Shown here: positions 9,158 through 18,530 of the stretch, in pieces | Layout of the letters: every line of letters starts with the position of its first letter | Position numbering within the stretch: the stretch's first letter is position 1 | Assembly: GCF_003987315.1 (NCBI RefSeq) | Contig: NZ_PIPI01000009.1 | Span: forward strand, 31,820 to 95,819 | Direction of reading: 5' to 3' | Length of the DNA: 64,000 bases | Source of the DNA: Aliidiomarina haloalkalitolerans | Lineage (GTDB): Bacteria; Pseudomonadota; Gammaproteobacteria; Enterobacterales; Alteromonadaceae | Translations under genes and position numbers: made by a program | The notes under the pieces: generated by a model | Database searches by the model: none | Seen by the model: only the letters and a program-made list of their open reading frames with translations | Told to the model about the DNA's origin: nothing

Positions 9158-11605
9158 TTAAGCTCGCTTCAGACGCAACGCATTCGAGAGTACGAAAATA
9201 CTCGAGAGTGCCATCGCACCAGCCGCCAGCATCGGTGACAACAAAATACCGAAGGCTGGGTAAAGTAAACCTGCGGCAACAGGAATCAGACTGGCGTTGT
9301 AAGCAAACGCCCAGAACAAATTCTGTTTAATATTGCGAATGGTCTTGTGACTCAAGGTCAAAGCGGTGACAACACCGCGCAAATCGCCGCGCATGAGCAC
9401 CACATCGGCGGACTCAATCGCAACGTCGGTACCGCTGCCCACGGCAATGCCGGTATCTGCTTCGGCAAGTGCTGGCGCGTCATTAATACCATCGCCAACA
9501 AATGCCAAATTGCCGAACTCTTGTCGCAGTTTTTCGACTGCGGCAACTTTACCCGCAGGTAGCACTTCAGCAACGACTTTATCAATATCCAGTTGATGGG
9601 CAATCGCTGCTGCGGTGCGGTGATTATCACCGGTGATCATGGCCACTTTTAACCCCGCAGCATGGAAAGCTCGAATTGCTTCCGGTGTGCCTTCGCGAAT
9701 GGTATCGGCGACAGCGATTAAACCCGCGAGCTGGCCATCGATGGCCACATATAAAGGAGTTTTTCCTTCCTGACCAAGTTCTTTTGCACGCTCGGTAAAT
9801 GGCGCAACGTCAATACCTAACTCGCTTAAGAAACGATCGGCACCAACGCTTACCGTCTGGCCTTGAACCGTGGCAGCGACACCCATGCCAGTGGTACTTT
9901 GAAATGACTCTGCGAGCGGAATCCGAATACCTTCGTCGTCAGCTGCGGCGACAATAGCTTGGGCAATGGGGTGCTCCGACTCCTGCTCGACGGCAGCGAC
10001 TAAAGCTAGCAACTGTTCGCGGTCAAAACCATTGGTAAGTTCAAGATCCGTTAATTTAGGCTTCCCTTCCGTTAGGGTGCCGGTTTTGTCGAGAGCAATG
10101 ACTTTTGCATTGCGTAGAGTTTGCAGTGATTCGCCTTTGCGGAATAAAACCCCTTGTTCAGCAGCACGGCCGGTTCCGACCATAATGGATACCGGTGTCG
10201 CTAATCCCATTGCACATGGGCAGGCAATAATCAGCACAGCAACGGCATTGACAATGGCAAAGGTGAGGGCGGGGCTTGGGCCCCAAATGAACCAAATCGC
10301 AAAGGTTAGTAATGCAAAAACAATCACAACCGGCACAAATACGGCGGTGACTTTATCGACCAATGCTTGGACTGGGAGCCGCGCCCCCTGAGCCTGTTCA
10401 ACTAATTGAATGATTTGAGCGAGCATGGTGTCAGCACCAACTTTCGTTGCTCGAAAGGTTAAGCTGCTGTTGCCGTTAAGCGTGCCGCCAACCACTGTGG
10501 CGCCTTCACTTTTGTGCACCGGCATTGGCTCACCGGTAAGCATCGACTCATCAATGTAGGACTCACCGCGGGTGACGGTACCATCGACAGGAATCTTTTC
10601 GCCTGGCTTTACCAAGATGAGATCACCGACTTGGATAGCTTGAATATCGACATCGACCCACTCGTCATCTCGTTCAACGCGAGCTTGTTTCGCTTGCAGG
10701 CCGACCAAGCGTTTTATTGCTTCTCCGGTTCGACCTTTAGCCCGCGCCTCAAGAAAGCGACCAAGGAGAATCAAGGTAACGATAACAGCCGCAGCTTCAT
10801 AATAAACATGCTGAGTATTGGCAGGGAGCAAGTTGGGCAAGTAAGTCGCGACCACAGAAAAACCCCAAGCAGCGCCTGTACCGAGTGCAACGAGCGAATT
10901 CATGTCGGGTGAGCCACGGAGTAAGTTCGGTATCCCGATTTGATAAAAACGCCGTCCGGGAATTGCGAGCACTAGGGTTGTGAGGACAAACTGCAAATTC
11001 CAATTCAGGGTTTGACCTAACGAATGCTCAACCCAATGGTGCACGGCAGGAATGAAATGACTGCCCATCTCGAGGATAAAAACCGGCAGTGTCATTAGAA
11101 AAGCAAACCAAAATGACATGCGTAGTTCTTTGATTTCTTGTTCTTTGTGTTGGTTAACGTCTTGGCCAGGCTCGTGGCTATGCAGGCTCGCTTGATAACC
11201 CGAAGCCTTGACTTGGGCAATCAGCTGTTCTGGTGTACAGGTACCAACAATAAACTTAATCCAAGCACTTTCGCTCGCTAAGTTAACCCGAGCTTCAAGC
11301 ACACCCGGCACTTGGCTTAGTGACTTCTCTACCTTATTCACGCACGAGGCGCAGTTCATTCCGACCAGGTCAAGTTCAAGGGTTTCAGCTCGACTCGGAT
11401 AACCAGCCGTCGTCAGAGCATTGAAAACTGCAGCAAGAGTTGCGTCATCGGAATAGGTAAACTGTGCTTTCTCAGTGGCTAAATTCACCGAAACGTTGGA
11501 GGTGTCGGTAACGCTAGTGATTGCGCTGGTGGCACGTTTAACACAACCCGCACAAGTTAATTTCGTCACGGGAATTTGCACGGTCCGATTACTTGCTTTG
11601 GACAT
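9158..11605 (-). CDS. copA: Copper-exporting P1B-type ATPase CopA
   Basis: An 815-residue Cu(+) efflux ATPase of the inner membrane. Two N-terminal heavy-metal-associated domains carry CAGC and CASC metal-binding motifs. Eight transmembrane segments are expected, with the transport-site CPC in [12 protein letters not shown]. The ATPase signature motifs are present: LTGEPMP (actuator), DKTGTLTEG (phosphorylated Asp), SEHPIAQAI (HP motif) and [10 protein letters not shown]. The ATG follows AGGAGAGGT; the frame stays open upstream but has no ribosome-binding support and crosses the divergent promoter region. No cueR-like gene is adjacent, and I could not find a convincing CueR box in the short upstream region. 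Substrate assignment rests on the CPC motif and CxxC domains. Confidence 0.95.
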   Translation of the reverse strand: MSKASNRTVQIPVTKLTCAGCVKRATSAITSVTDTSNVSVNLATEKAQFTYSDDATLAAVFNALTTAGYPSRAETLELDLVGMNCASCVNKVEKSLSQVPGVLEARVNLASESAWIKFIVGTCTPEQLIAQVKASGYQASLHSHEPGQDVNQHKEQEIKELRMSFWFAFLMTLPVFILEMGSHFIPAVHHWVEHSLGQTLNWNLQFVLTTLVLAIPGRRFYQIGIPNLLRGSPDMNSLVALGTGAAWGFSVVATYLPNLLPANTQHVYYEAAAVIVTLILLGRFLEARAKGRTGEAIKRLVGLQAKQARVERDDEWVDVDIQAIQVGDLILVKPGEKIPVDGTVTRGESYIDESMLTGEPMPVHKSEGATVVGGTLNGNSSLTFRATKVGADTMLAQIIQLVEQAQGARLPVQALVDKVTAVFVPVVIVFALLTFAIWFIWGPSPALTFAIVNAVAVLIIACPCAMGLATPVSIMVGTGRAAEQGVLFRKGESLQTLRNAKVIALDKTGTLTEGKPKLTDLELTNGFDREQLLALVAAVEQESEHPIAQAIVAAADDEGIRIPLAESFQSTTGMGVAATVQGQTVSVGADRFLSELGIDVAPFTERAKELGQEGKTPLYVAIDGQLAGLIAVADTIREGTPEAIRAFHAAGLKVAMITGDNHRTAAAIAHQLDIDKVVAEVLPAGKVAAVEKLRQEFGNLAFVGDGINDAPALAEADTGIAVGSGTDVAIESADVVLMRGDLRGVVTALTLSHKTIRNIKQNLFWAFAYNASLIPVAAGLLYPAFGILLSPMLAAGAMALSSIFVLSNALRLKRA

Positions 11606-11732
11606 TTGACCTCTCCTTTGGCAAGCCGAGAATTTGCAGTATAGTAGCGCGAAGCGATGGATAAACCTAGCTGCTATCTTATTACGAATAGCAATGAAAA
11701 ACAGCAATGAAGAATTGCAGAGAAGGATTGCG

Positions 11733-12188
11733 ATGAAGGACTTAGAACTAAAGATTCCACCTTTGTTGGTGGTAGTGATTTGTATGCTCGACATGCTGAT
11801 TCTTCGTTGGCTTTTTCCAAGCCTAAGTTTTCAGCTCACAGGGTGGTGGTCGCTCGGCTCATTTTTACTCGGCTGCCTGATAGCGCTGTTAGGGGTTGTT
11901 GAGTTTCGTCGTCATCGCACGTCCGTTCACCCAGTGCAGGTTGAAAAGTCCACTGCGGTTGTTCGTTCTGGCATATACCGTGTCACCCGCAATCCAATGT
12001 ATGTTGGTATGTGTCTATGGCTGTTGGCGTTCGGATTTTATTTGGAGAATTGGTTGAGTTTGGTGATGCTACCGGTCTTTATTGCCTATATCACACAGTT
12101 CCAAATAAAGCCTGAGGAACGTTTCTTGCTAGCCAAGTTTGGGGCTGAGTACCAGCATTATATGGATAGTGTCCGACGTTGGTTATAA
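11733..12188 (+). CDS. Isoprenylcysteine methyltransferase-like membrane protein
   Basis: A 151-residue integral membrane protein with about four transmembrane helices and the C-terminal signature of the ICMT/PEMT-like family: a conserved [13 protein letters not shown] segment followed by [19 protein letters not shown]. Bacterial members are presumed S-adenosylmethionine-dependent methyltransferases with unknown lipid or small-molecule substrates. The start is set at the ATG preceded by AGAAGGA; two upstream ATGs are less well placed. It is divergent from copA across about 130 bp, so the two might share control, but nothing proves a copper link. A terminator follows. Confidence 0.8.
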   Translation: MKDLELKIPPLLVVVICMLDMLILRWLFPSLSFQLTGWWSLGSFLLGCLIALLGVVEFRRHRTSVHPVQVEKSTAVVRSGIYRVTRNPMYVGMCLWLLAFGFYLENWLSLVMLPVFIAYITQFQIKPEERFLLAKFGAEYQHYMDSVRRWL

Positions 12189-12207
12189 GTTTTTTTTTAG
12201 GAAAGAA

Positions 12208-12230
12208 AAGGAAGCTCTGAGAGCTTCCTT
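12208..12230 (+). terminator. Hairpin terminator after the ICMT-like gene
   Basis: A perfect 10-bp stem (AAGGAAGCTC/GAGCTTCCTT) with a 3-nt loop lies between two convergent genes. The T-tract is short, but a nine-T run lies just upstream, giving an A-run on the opposite strand, so bidirectional action is plausible. Confidence 0.65.
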
Positions 12231-12304
12231 TGGTGAGGACATCCAAGTCCGACGAGATAGGCATCCGATTCCTAGAACATCCCTGTCGTCAAGCTTCCGA
12301 AGTA

Positions 12305-12919
12305 TTAGAATGCGTAGCTTAAACCAATGCGCATAGTGGTATCGTCTGAGTCACGCGAAACACCAACGATGCCGTGGAAGTTATTAGTGAAGCGATAACG
12401 TCCTTGCACTCCAAACTCAGTCGATGAGGTGTCTGCGATGTCGGTGTAACGAACAAAGACTTGCGCTTGTAGTTTTGGCGTTAACAATGCATTGATACCG
12501 GTTGCACCGTAATAGCCAGTGTCGTCATAACTTTCACGGAAAGTTACGCCGCCGCCGGAAACACGTGCGCTCATATCGACATAGCTCAATCCACCTTCTA
12601 AGAACCAGTCAACATTCTGTTGCAAGCTATGGCGGTAGCCTAATCCGAAGCTGAGCAGGTCGCCATCGACTTTACCACGGAGCATTTCGCCGCCAACGTT
12701 CTCACTAAATGAGTCGGAAACGTTGGTATAAGAACCATTTAAGTAAAGTTTGTCATTCAACAGTTTGTTCAATTCAAAGCCGAATCCGTCGATACTATCG
12801 CTGCCAGTTCCGTATTTGACATAGCTAACATTGGCGAAGTCATAGGTTAAGTCGTTTGCTAACACGTTGCCTGATACAAGTAAGGCACCAATCAAAGCTG
12901 AGCTCTTTAGAATTTTCAT
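12305..12919 (-). CDS. Outer-membrane beta-barrel protein
   Basis: A 204-residue precursor with a clear signal peptide (MKILKSSALIGALLVSGNVLA, cleaved before NDL). The rest is alternating amphipathic strands rich in glycine and aromatics, ending in SYAF, the terminal-phenylalanine signature recognised by the BAM machinery. Size and strand pattern fit a small eight-stranded barrel of the OmpA-N/OmpX-like class. There is no peptidoglycan-binding domain. The ATG chosen follows AAGGATC; an in-frame ATG seven codons upstream would lengthen the signal peptide. A specific function cannot be assigned. Confidence 0.8.
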   Translation of the reverse strand: MKILKSSALIGALLVSGNVLANDLTYDFANVSYVKYGTGSDSIDGFGFELNKLLNDKLYLNGSYTNVSDSFSENVGGEMLRGKVDGDLLSFGLGYRHSLQQNVDWFLEGGLSYVDMSARVSGGGVTFRESYDDTGYYGATGINALLTPKLQAQVFVRYTDIADTSSTEFGVQGRYRFTNNFHGIVGVSRDSDDTTMRIGLSYAF

Positions 12920-13109
12920 AAAAGATCCTTTTAAATTCAAATGGTTAAATTAGTCATGACCGGGTTTTTAGTGTGGCCTGACCTTGAGATGCAATTTAGG
13001 TGAGAAGGGGCGTAGGTTCAATAGAGTTTGACAATTGCTGACAAAAACTCTTGTGTTAAATTTGTGCGAGATTGCCTTCGAATTGTCTACAGGTGTTGAC
13101 TGGATTGGT
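12920..13109. other. Intergenic region between the barrel gene and the repeat array
   Basis: About 190 bp with no supportable gene. It should carry the promoter of the outer-membrane protein gene on the minus strand. I see no clear consensus promoter or operator. Confidence 0.5.
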
Positions 13110-13288
13110 CTTGAGCGAAACATAAAAAAGCTTTGAGCGGAACGAACAGCCTTGAGTGGAACGAACAGCCTTGAGCGGAACGAACAGCCTTGAGCGGAAC
13201 GGAAACAGCCTTGAGTGGAACGAACAGCCTTGAGCGGAACGAACAGCCTTGAGCGGAACGGAAACAGCCTAGAGCGAAACGAAAAAAG
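13110..13288. repeat. Tandem array of 19/21-bp units with 59-bp higher-order period
   Basis: Nine head-to-tail units, mostly CCTTGAGCGGAACGAACAG (19 bp) with 21-bp variants ending GGAACGGAAACAG. Units 13150-13208 and 13209-13267 form two identical 59-bp blocks of 19+19+21. The outermost units (13110-13130 and 13268-13288) differ and resemble each other (GAGCGAAAC plus an A-run). The array ends at the tRNA-Phe terminator hairpin. There are no spacers, so this is not a CRISPR. A long open frame on the minus strand crosses it but also crosses the tRNA, so it is not coding. Confidence 0.92.
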
Positions 13289-13313
13289 CCTCGCTATTGC
13301 TAGCGAGGCTTTT
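13284..13313 (-). terminator. tRNA-Phe terminator
   Basis: A perfect 13-bp stem (AAAAGCCTCGCTA/TAGCGAGGCTTTT) with a TTGC loop lies just downstream of tRNA-Phe on the minus strand and is followed there by a T-run. Its symmetry allows bidirectional action. Confidence 0.85.
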
Positions 13314-13320
13314 CGAATAA

Positions 13321-13396
13321 TGGTGCCCAGAGGCGGAATCGAACCACCGACACGGGGATTTTCAATCCCCTGCTCTACCGACTGAGCTATCTGGGC
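13321..13396 (-). tRNA. tRNA-Phe (anticodon GAA)
   Basis: A 76-nt cloverleaf with encoded CCA. Acceptor GCCCAGA pairs with TCTGGGC, the D arm reads GCTCAGTCGGTAGAGC, the anticodon loop is TTGAAAA giving GAA, and the T loop is GGTTCGATTCC. It lies alone between proA and the repeat array. Confidence 0.97.
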
Positions 13397-13423
13397 ATGC
13401 CGAAGCATCTTGCGATGCGGGCG

Positions 13424-13454
13424 GTATTAGACTTGTTTTACGTGACACTGTCAA
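13424..13454 (-). promoter_or_regulatory. Putative tRNA-Phe promoter
   Basis: On the minus strand a perfect -35 TTGACA precedes TCTAATAC-like -10 sequence at 16-19 bp spacing. A GC-rich discriminator (CCGCCCGC) follows, typical of stringently controlled stable-RNA promoters. Confidence 0.6.
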
Positions 13455-13529
13455 GGCTTGAACAGCAAAGTGACCGAAAAAAACAATCACCTGCTGCTAT
13501 TTTAGCCAAGCCGCATCAGCCATTCGCGC

Positions 13530-14786
13530 TTAAGGACGAATTTGTCCATTACCAGTCACAACAAACTTTTCTGTTGTTAATGACTGCAAGCCCATTGGAC
13601 CATAGGCATGTAACTTAGATGTTGAAATACCAATTTCCGCACCAAGGCCAAGTTGGCCACCGTCAGAAAAGCGTGACGAGGTATTCCACATGGTCACTGC
13701 TGAGTCAATGTCAGCAATAAAGCGCCGCGCGGTTTGTTCATTCTCGGTGCAGATAACGTCGGTATGGCCACTGGAAAATTGATCTAAGTGCGCCACTGCA
13801 TGGTCATAATCACGGACTGTCCGAACTGCGATTTCCAGCGCTAGGTATTCTTCACCAAACGCATCATCAGCAATCAGCTCAGCGCGATCGAAGTGCGCTA
13901 AGGATTTTTCGCAAGCATGAACTTTGACGCTCTTCTCAGCAAGTGCGGCAGCAGCCATCGGTAAGAAACGCTCGGCAACATCAGCGTGCACTAAAAGTCC
14001 CTCGAGGGCATTACAGACACCGGTTCGTTGGGTTTTACCATTGAGTAGGAGTGCAAGTGCTTTGTTGAGATCTGCGTCTTTGTCGACGTATAAATGACAA
14101 ACACCTTTATAATGCTGAATCACTGGGATTTTGCTGTTATCACTCACATAGTGAATCAAGCCTTCGCCGCCGCGCGGGATGACTAAGTCAATATGGTCGC
14201 TTTGCTTTAATAGCTCAGCCATTAAGTCACGGTCTGGCGTCGGCACGACGGTGACCACGTCTTTTGGCAAGCCGCTAGCTTCGATGGCGCTATGCATCGC
14301 TTCGGCAATCACTTTACTGGTGCCAATGGCTTCGCGACCACAACGCAAAATAACGGCGTTGCCAGACTTAAAACAAAGAGCGCCAGCATCAGCAGTAACA
14401 TTTGGGCGTGCTTCGTAAATCATGCAAATAACGCCAAGGGGAATGCGCATTTTGTCGACCCGCATCCCGTTTGGGCGCTCTTCGAGCAGATAACTTTCGC
14501 CAACCGGATCGGGTAAAGCAATAATCTCTTCAATGGCACTCGCCATGTCTTCAATCCGCGCTTCGTCGAGAGCGAGGCGGTCCATCATCGCTGCATCGAG
14601 GCCTTTTTCTTGACCCGCAGTTAGGTCGTCAGCATTGGCTTTTAAAATCGCCGGTGTATGCTGACGAATGGCGTCAGCCATCTTCTGTAGAACTGCATTT
14701 TTCTCTGCAGTTGGTAGTGTCGCTATTGCACGCGCTGCTTTTGCGGCACGTTGCGAAATTTCTTGTGCTAATACTTGGTTACTCAT
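13530..14786 (-). CDS. proA: Gamma-glutamyl phosphate reductase ProA
   Basis: A 418-residue cytoplasmic enzyme that reduces gamma-glutamyl phosphate to glutamate semialdehyde with NADPH, the second step of proline synthesis. It has the aldehyde-dehydrogenase-like fold with the catalytic cysteine region QRTGVCNALEGLLVH and the ProA-typical YEARPNVTADAGALCFKSGNA and MWNTSSRFSDGGQLGLGAEIGIST. Length matches E. coli ProA (417). The start at MSNQ overlaps the proB stop by 4 bp (ATGA) with GGAGC upstream, which argues against the in-frame ATG four codons earlier. It is co-transcribed with and coupled to proB. Confidence 0.97.
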   Translation of the reverse strand: MSNQVLAQEISQRAAKAARAIATLPTAEKNAVLQKMADAIRQHTPAILKANADDLTAGQEKGLDAAMMDRLALDEARIEDMASAIEEIIALPDPVGESYLLEERPNGMRVDKMRIPLGVICMIYEARPNVTADAGALCFKSGNAVILRCGREAIGTSKVIAEAMHSAIEASGLPKDVVTVVPTPDRDLMAELLKQSDHIDLVIPRGGEGLIHYVSDNSKIPVIQHYKGVCHLYVDKDADLNKALALLLNGKTQRTGVCNALEGLLVHADVAERFLPMAAAALAEKSVKVHACEKSLAHFDRAELIADDAFGEEYLALEIAVRTVRDYDHAVAHLDQFSSGHTDVICTENEQTARRFIADIDSAVTMWNTSSRFSDGGQLGLGAEIGISTSKLHAYGPMGLQSLTTEKFVVTGNGQIRP

Positions 14787-15898
14787 TTTTTGCTCCATAA
14801 CATTAAATCGTCGCGGTGAATGACTTCGCTGATTGGGCTATAACCGTATGCTTCAGCGATTGCGGTGTCGGTTTGTCCTTTGATATGAATCAGCTCGTGG
14901 GAGCTATACCGACAAATACCTTTTGCGATCGTTTCCATGTTTTCTGCACTACGAATGAGCACTGCATCGCCGCGATCAAAATTTCCTTGTATATCGACGA
15001 TACCCGGACTAAGTAACGAACCACCTTCTTCGCGCAGGGCTTTGATTGTGTCTGAATCGACTAATATCTCGCCCTGAGCAATTAAGGTGTGGCGCAGCCA
15101 GTGCTTCTTATTACTCAGTGGGTTTTCTTTGGCTTTAAATAAAGTGCCGGGGTTTTCATTCCGCAACAGCACTTCAAACTTACTGCCTTTACGGCCGTTT
15201 AGAATGTACGTATCGATGCCATGGGTCGTGGCTTTTTCTGCCGCTTCGACTTTGGTGCGCATGCCTCCGGTACCAACAGTACTTGCTGAACCGCCAGCGA
15301 GTGCATAAATGCTTTGGTCGATTTCATCAACGACAGGTATGAGAGTCGCGTCTTTGTGTTTGTTCGGATCTTTGTCGAACAAACCGTCAATGTCTGAACA
15401 AATAAATAAGGCATCGGCGTCGACGACAGTTGCCACCATCGCTGCCAAGTTGTCATTATCACCGACTTTCAGGTCGTCGGTCGCTAACGCATCGTTCTCA
15501 TTGGCGATCGGCATAATGCCGTGCTCAAGCAGCGTATTGACTGAGTTACGGATACTGATGTAGCGCTCACGATCGCGCAAATCATCATGTGTCATGAGGA
15601 CTTGAGCACAGGGGAAATCAAAAAAGCGTGCCCAGCTTTCCATGACTTGGGTTTGTCCAACAGCCGCCATGGCTTTTTTAAGGACAACCGGAACGTGTTT
15701 ATCTTCGTGGTTGAAATGATGTCGGCCTGCTGCAACGGATCCAGATGAAACCAAGACAATTTCTTGTCCGCGCTCACGGCATTCATTAATGAAGCGAGCG
15801 ATGGCTAAAAGATATTTTGAACTGCAACCGTTACCATCTGGCGCGATAAGAGCACTGCCGACTTTAATCACTGCTCTCCGCCAGGCTGGGATTTTCAT
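14783..15898 (-). CDS. proB: Glutamate 5-kinase ProB
   Basis: A 371-residue kinase that phosphorylates glutamate with ATP, the committed and proline-inhibited step of proline synthesis. The amino-acid kinase domain (about 1-260) contains VIKVGSALI, LVSSGSVAAG and the DGLFDKDP loop. The C-terminal PUA domain (about 275-355) contains GEILVDSDTIKALREEGGSLL. The ATG follows GGGAG; a GTG two codons upstream overlaps that ribosome-binding site and is rejected. It is first gene of the proBA operon; about 280 bp separate it from the next gene. Confidence 0.97.
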   Translation of the reverse strand: MKIPAWRRAVIKVGSALIAPDGNGCSSKYLLAIARFINECRERGQEIVLVSSGSVAAGRHHFNHEDKHVPVVLKKAMAAVGQTQVMESWARFFDFPCAQVLMTHDDLRDRERYISIRNSVNTLLEHGIMPIANENDALATDDLKVGDNDNLAAMVATVVDADALFICSDIDGLFDKDPNKHKDATLIPVVDEIDQSIYALAGGSASTVGTGGMRTKVEAAEKATTHGIDTYILNGRKGSKFEVLLRNENPGTLFKAKENPLSNKKHWLRHTLIAQGEILVDSDTIKALREEGGSLLSPGIVDIQGNFDRGDAVLIRSAENMETIAKGICRYSSHELIHIKGQTDTAIAEAYGYSPISEVIHRDDLMLWSKK

Positions 15899-16124
15899 AT
15901 GCACTCCCTAGTGGACAATCGAGCTGTATATACTAGCAAAATTGACCTTTGGCCTCTACCGCAAAGGCCGTTAAGAGCGGGTAAATGCCATTAATCTCAG
16001 TGATAGGGGGTATTCAGAAGATTGTTGCCCTGAATATTCTCAGTGTGTTACTGACTGCATAGAATTTAAATTTTTATGCAGCATTCTCGCGCTTTCATTC
16101 ATTTTGCTATGTGAAAGTATAAAA
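15899..16124. other. Non-coding region upstream of proBA
   Basis: About 225 bp between the proB start and the yggX terminator. It must hold the proBA promoter on the minus strand, but I see no strong consensus boxes, no leader peptide and no riboswitch-like structure. Confidence 0.5.
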
Positions 16125-16159
16125 AAGCCGGAACATCGTGTGTGAATGAGTTCCGGCTT
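16125..16159 (-). terminator. yggX terminator
   Basis: A 10-bp perfect stem (AAGCCGGAAC/GTTCCGGCTT) with a 15-nt loop lies just after the yggX stop. On the minus strand it is followed by a T-run. Confidence 0.8.
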
Positions 16160-16180
16160 ATTGTGATCTATTCGCGTTCA

Positions 16181-16453
16181 TTATTTGCTTGGCGGTGTAT
16201 AACCTTCGATGTCGACGTCTTTACCTTCGAACAGAAAACCTTCCATTTCCCGTTCGAGATATGCACGCGCGTCAGGGTCCATCATATTCAAGCGCTTTTC
16301 GTTAATCAGCATGGTTTGCTTTTTCTGCCATTCGGCCCACGCTTCTTTAGATATATTTTCGAAAATTCGTTGTCCTAGCTCACCAGGGTAGAGCTGAAAG
16401 TCTAGACCGTCGGCTTCTTTTTGGAAATATTGACAAAATACAGTACGGGCCAT
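16181..16453 (-). CDS. yggX: Probable Fe(2+)-trafficking protein YggX
   Basis: A 90-residue cytoplasmic protein of the YggX family. It starts [19 protein letters not shown], with the conserved early cysteine implicated in oxidation resistance, and contains the family segments [14 protein letters not shown] and [16 protein letters not shown]. Members protect labile Fe-S clusters from oxidative damage. It lies downstream of mutY in the same direction, as in E. coli, with a gap of about 125 bp, so it may be co-transcribed or have its own promoter. MutY itself carries an Fe-S cluster, which makes the pairing sensible. Confidence 0.95.
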   Translation of the reverse strand: MARTVFCQYFQKEADGLDFQLYPGELGQRIFENISKEAWAEWQKKQTMLINEKRLNMMDPDARAYLEREMEGFLFEGKDVDIEGYTPPSK

Positions 16454-16579
16454 GTTTTACTATCCTCATATCTGGGCGCAGGCTTTTTGCTGCGGACTAA
16501 GCACAAACGTCATTCGAACATTGTTATAGCTAGCAGTTTATCATACCGACGCCACCGGAAGCAGCAATGGCGAGTGAGA

Positions 16580-17644
16580 TTATCGCTCTGCTTGCAGTTG
16601 TGCCTGTAAAAACTGTCGAATCGGCGTCGGTAAACCCACAGAATCTAATGCTTCGAGTGGCAGCCAATGGTGATCGACATAATTGGCATCTGGCTCTTGC
16701 AGGTGAGTGTGATCATGTTGCCATACTTTTGCCTGCAGTTTGTAGTGACTGAAGGTATGCTGAAATTCACCGACCAAACTTGCACCTTTAGGAACGCCGT
16801 CGACTTCGGGAAGCGACCAAAGCCGTGCCCAAATGCCGGACTCAGGTCGCCGTTGCAACCAAATTTGGCTATTTTCCACGCGCCAAATAAAGTGCCCTTG
16901 CCGCAAAGGGATGGTCTTTTTCGGCTTTGGATTGGGGAACTCGTCGACGCGGCTTTGCTGAAAAGCGATGCAGTTTGACTGTAAGGGACAATCATTGCAG
17001 TTTGGCTTTTTCGGCGTGCACACAGTCGCCCCTAAGTCGAGTAGGCCTTGAGCAAATGCACGATTGTTGTTTTGTGGCGTAAATTGCTCAGCGAGTTGCC
17101 ACAATTGCTTGTTTACTGCGCTACTTAAAGGGGCTCCGGCAATTGCAAAAAACCGACAAAACAAACGCCGTACATTGCCATCGACAATTGGGCCGTAGTC
17201 ATCAAATGCGAAGGAGCGAATAGCCCCAGCGGTGTAACGACCAACGCCGGGAATCTGCTCGAGTTCAGTTAATGAGTTCGGAAACTCACCTTGGTACTCT
17301 TGAGTTAGGTATTGCGCGGCCTTTTGCAAATTGCGCGCACGCGAGTAATACCCAAGCCCTTGCCACAAGGCCATGACCTGATCTTCCTCGGCATTGGCGA
17401 GGCTATGCAAGTCCGGAAACGCCTGCAACCAACGCTGAAAATAAGGAATAACAGTGCTAACTTGCGTTTGTTGCAGCATAATTTCACTGACGAGTACGCG
17501 ATAAGGCGTCGCTGGTTGTTGCCAAGGCAAATCGTGACGCCCATGCAGCGCTTGCCATTGCAGAACAATGTCAGCAAATGCTTGCGGCTTGAGCGGATGC
17601 GTAGCTTTTTGAGGTAATTGGTTACTTTTTTTCTGCGAACTCAT
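16580..17644 (-). CDS. mutY: A/G-specific adenine DNA glycosylase MutY
   Basis: A 354-residue base-excision repair enzyme that removes adenine mispaired with 8-oxoguanine. The HhH-GPD domain contains SEIMLQQTQV (catalytic Glu), the hairpin PGVGRYTAGAI and IVDGNVRRL (catalytic Asp). The [4Fe-4S] loop has perfect C-x6-C-x2-C-x5-C spacing in CTPKKPNCNDCPLQSNC. A C-terminal NUDIX-like domain for 8-oxoG recognition follows. Length matches E. coli MutY (350). It is divergent from trmB and upstream of yggX. The start ATG lacks a strong ribosome-binding site. Confidence 0.97.
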   Translation of the reverse strand: MSSQKKSNQLPQKATHPLKPQAFADIVLQWQALHGRHDLPWQQPATPYRVLVSEIMLQQTQVSTVIPYFQRWLQAFPDLHSLANAEEDQVMALWQGLGYYSRARNLQKAAQYLTQEYQGEFPNSLTELEQIPGVGRYTAGAIRSFAFDDYGPIVDGNVRRLFCRFFAIAGAPLSSAVNKQLWQLAEQFTPQNNNRAFAQGLLDLGATVCTPKKPNCNDCPLQSNCIAFQQSRVDEFPNPKPKKTIPLRQGHFIWRVENSQIWLQRRPESGIWARLWSLPEVDGVPKGASLVGEFQHTFSHYKLQAKVWQHDHTHLQEPDANYVDHHWLPLEALDSVGLPTPIRQFLQAQLQAER

Positions 17645-17730
17645 GAAATTTGCTTGTTTTTACGGCAGCGAATTGGATAATGGCGACCCATTTTAGACTT
17701 CATTCGACTAGTGTAACAGGTTCAACGAAC

Positions 17731-18465
17731 ATGGCAGAAGATAAATCAGCAAACGTATCCGAGCAGGCTCCTGCAGCTACTGGCGAGCGCTATATGCGTC
17801 AAATTCGCAGTTTTGTGCGGCGCGAAGGGCGTCTGACGAAAGGGCAAGCTGGTGCACTCGAACGCCAATGGCCAACCATGGGTATTGAGTTTCATGGTGA
17901 GAAGTTAAACCTGCAAGACTTGTTTGGCAATGACAATCCAGTAGTACTAGAAATTGGCTTCGGCATGGGAAAGTCGCTAGTTGCCATGGCCAAGGCCGCA
18001 CCGGAAAAGAACTTTATTGGTGTTGAAGTGCATCGACCTGGTGTCGGTGCGTGTTTACTTGAAGCGGAAAGCCAAGGTGTTACCAACCTCAAAGTTATTG
18101 AGCACGATGCGGTTGAAGTTTTGAAAGAATGGCTGCCAGACCACACGCTTGCGGGTGTGCAAATATTTTTCCCTGACCCATGGCATAAAAAACGCCACCA
18201 TAAGCGCCGACTCGTGCAGCCTGAGTTTGTTGCGCTATTACGACAAAAACTAAAACTCGACGGCGTTTTACACTTAGCGACGGATTGGGAAAATTATGCT
18301 GAACATATGCTGGACGTAATGAATAATGCTCCAGGTTATGTGAATCAAGCTGCAGATGGCACTTATATCCCTCGCCCAGAAGAACGGCCACTGACTAAGT
18401 TCGAACAGCGCGGCCATCGACTTGGCCATGGCGTTTGGGACATGAAATTTACCGCAGTTACTTAA
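17731..18465 (+). CDS. trmB: tRNA (guanine-N7-)-methyltransferase TrmB
   Basis: A 244-residue enzyme that makes m7G at position 46 of tRNA using S-adenosylmethionine. The SAM loop [12 protein letters not shown], the acidic [13 protein letters not shown] segment and the signature [15 protein letters not shown] are all present. The start MAEDKS gives a length close to E. coli TrmB (239) and has AGG ten bases upstream; ATG at 17680 or TTG at 17650 would add an unconserved N-terminus. The stop codon lies inside a 15-bp tandem repeat shared with the convergent hemW gene. Confidence 0.95.
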   Translation: MAEDKSANVSEQAPAATGERYMRQIRSFVRREGRLTKGQAGALERQWPTMGIEFHGEKLNLQDLFGNDNPVVLEIGFGMGKSLVAMAKAAPEKNFIGVEVHRPGVGACLLEAESQGVTNLKVIEHDAVEVLKEWLPDHTLAGVQIFFPDPWHKKRHHKRRLVQPEFVALLRQKLKLDGVLHLATDWENYAEHMLDVMNNAPGYVNQAADGTYIPRPEERPLTKFEQRGHRLGHGVWDMKFTAVT

Positions 18466-18530
18466 TTCTTAGTTACTTAATACTTAGTTACTTAATACTT
18501 TGTTACTTAATACTTTGTTACCTAGTTCTC
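18456..18530. repeat. 15-bp tandem repeat, 5 copies, spanning two stop codons
   Basis: Five adjacent 15-bp units derived from AGTTACTTAATACTT; the outer units are the most diverged. The first unit includes the trmB stop and the last includes the hemW stop on the other strand, so the repeat fills the convergent gap. No hairpin terminator is visible there. Confidence 0.9.

Noticed and set aside
11606..11732. CueR or CsoR operator upstream of copA
   Set aside because: I looked for the dyad expected at MerR-type copper promoters and found nothing convincing in the interval.
13110..13288. Possible CRISPR array
   Set aside because: Units are directly adjacent with no unique spacers, and no cas genes are nearby.
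12968..13408. A 146-codon open frame on the minus strand across the repeat array
   Set aside because: It runs through the tRNA-Phe gene, its terminator and the 19/21-bp repeats. The apparent protein repeats are only translated DNA repeats.
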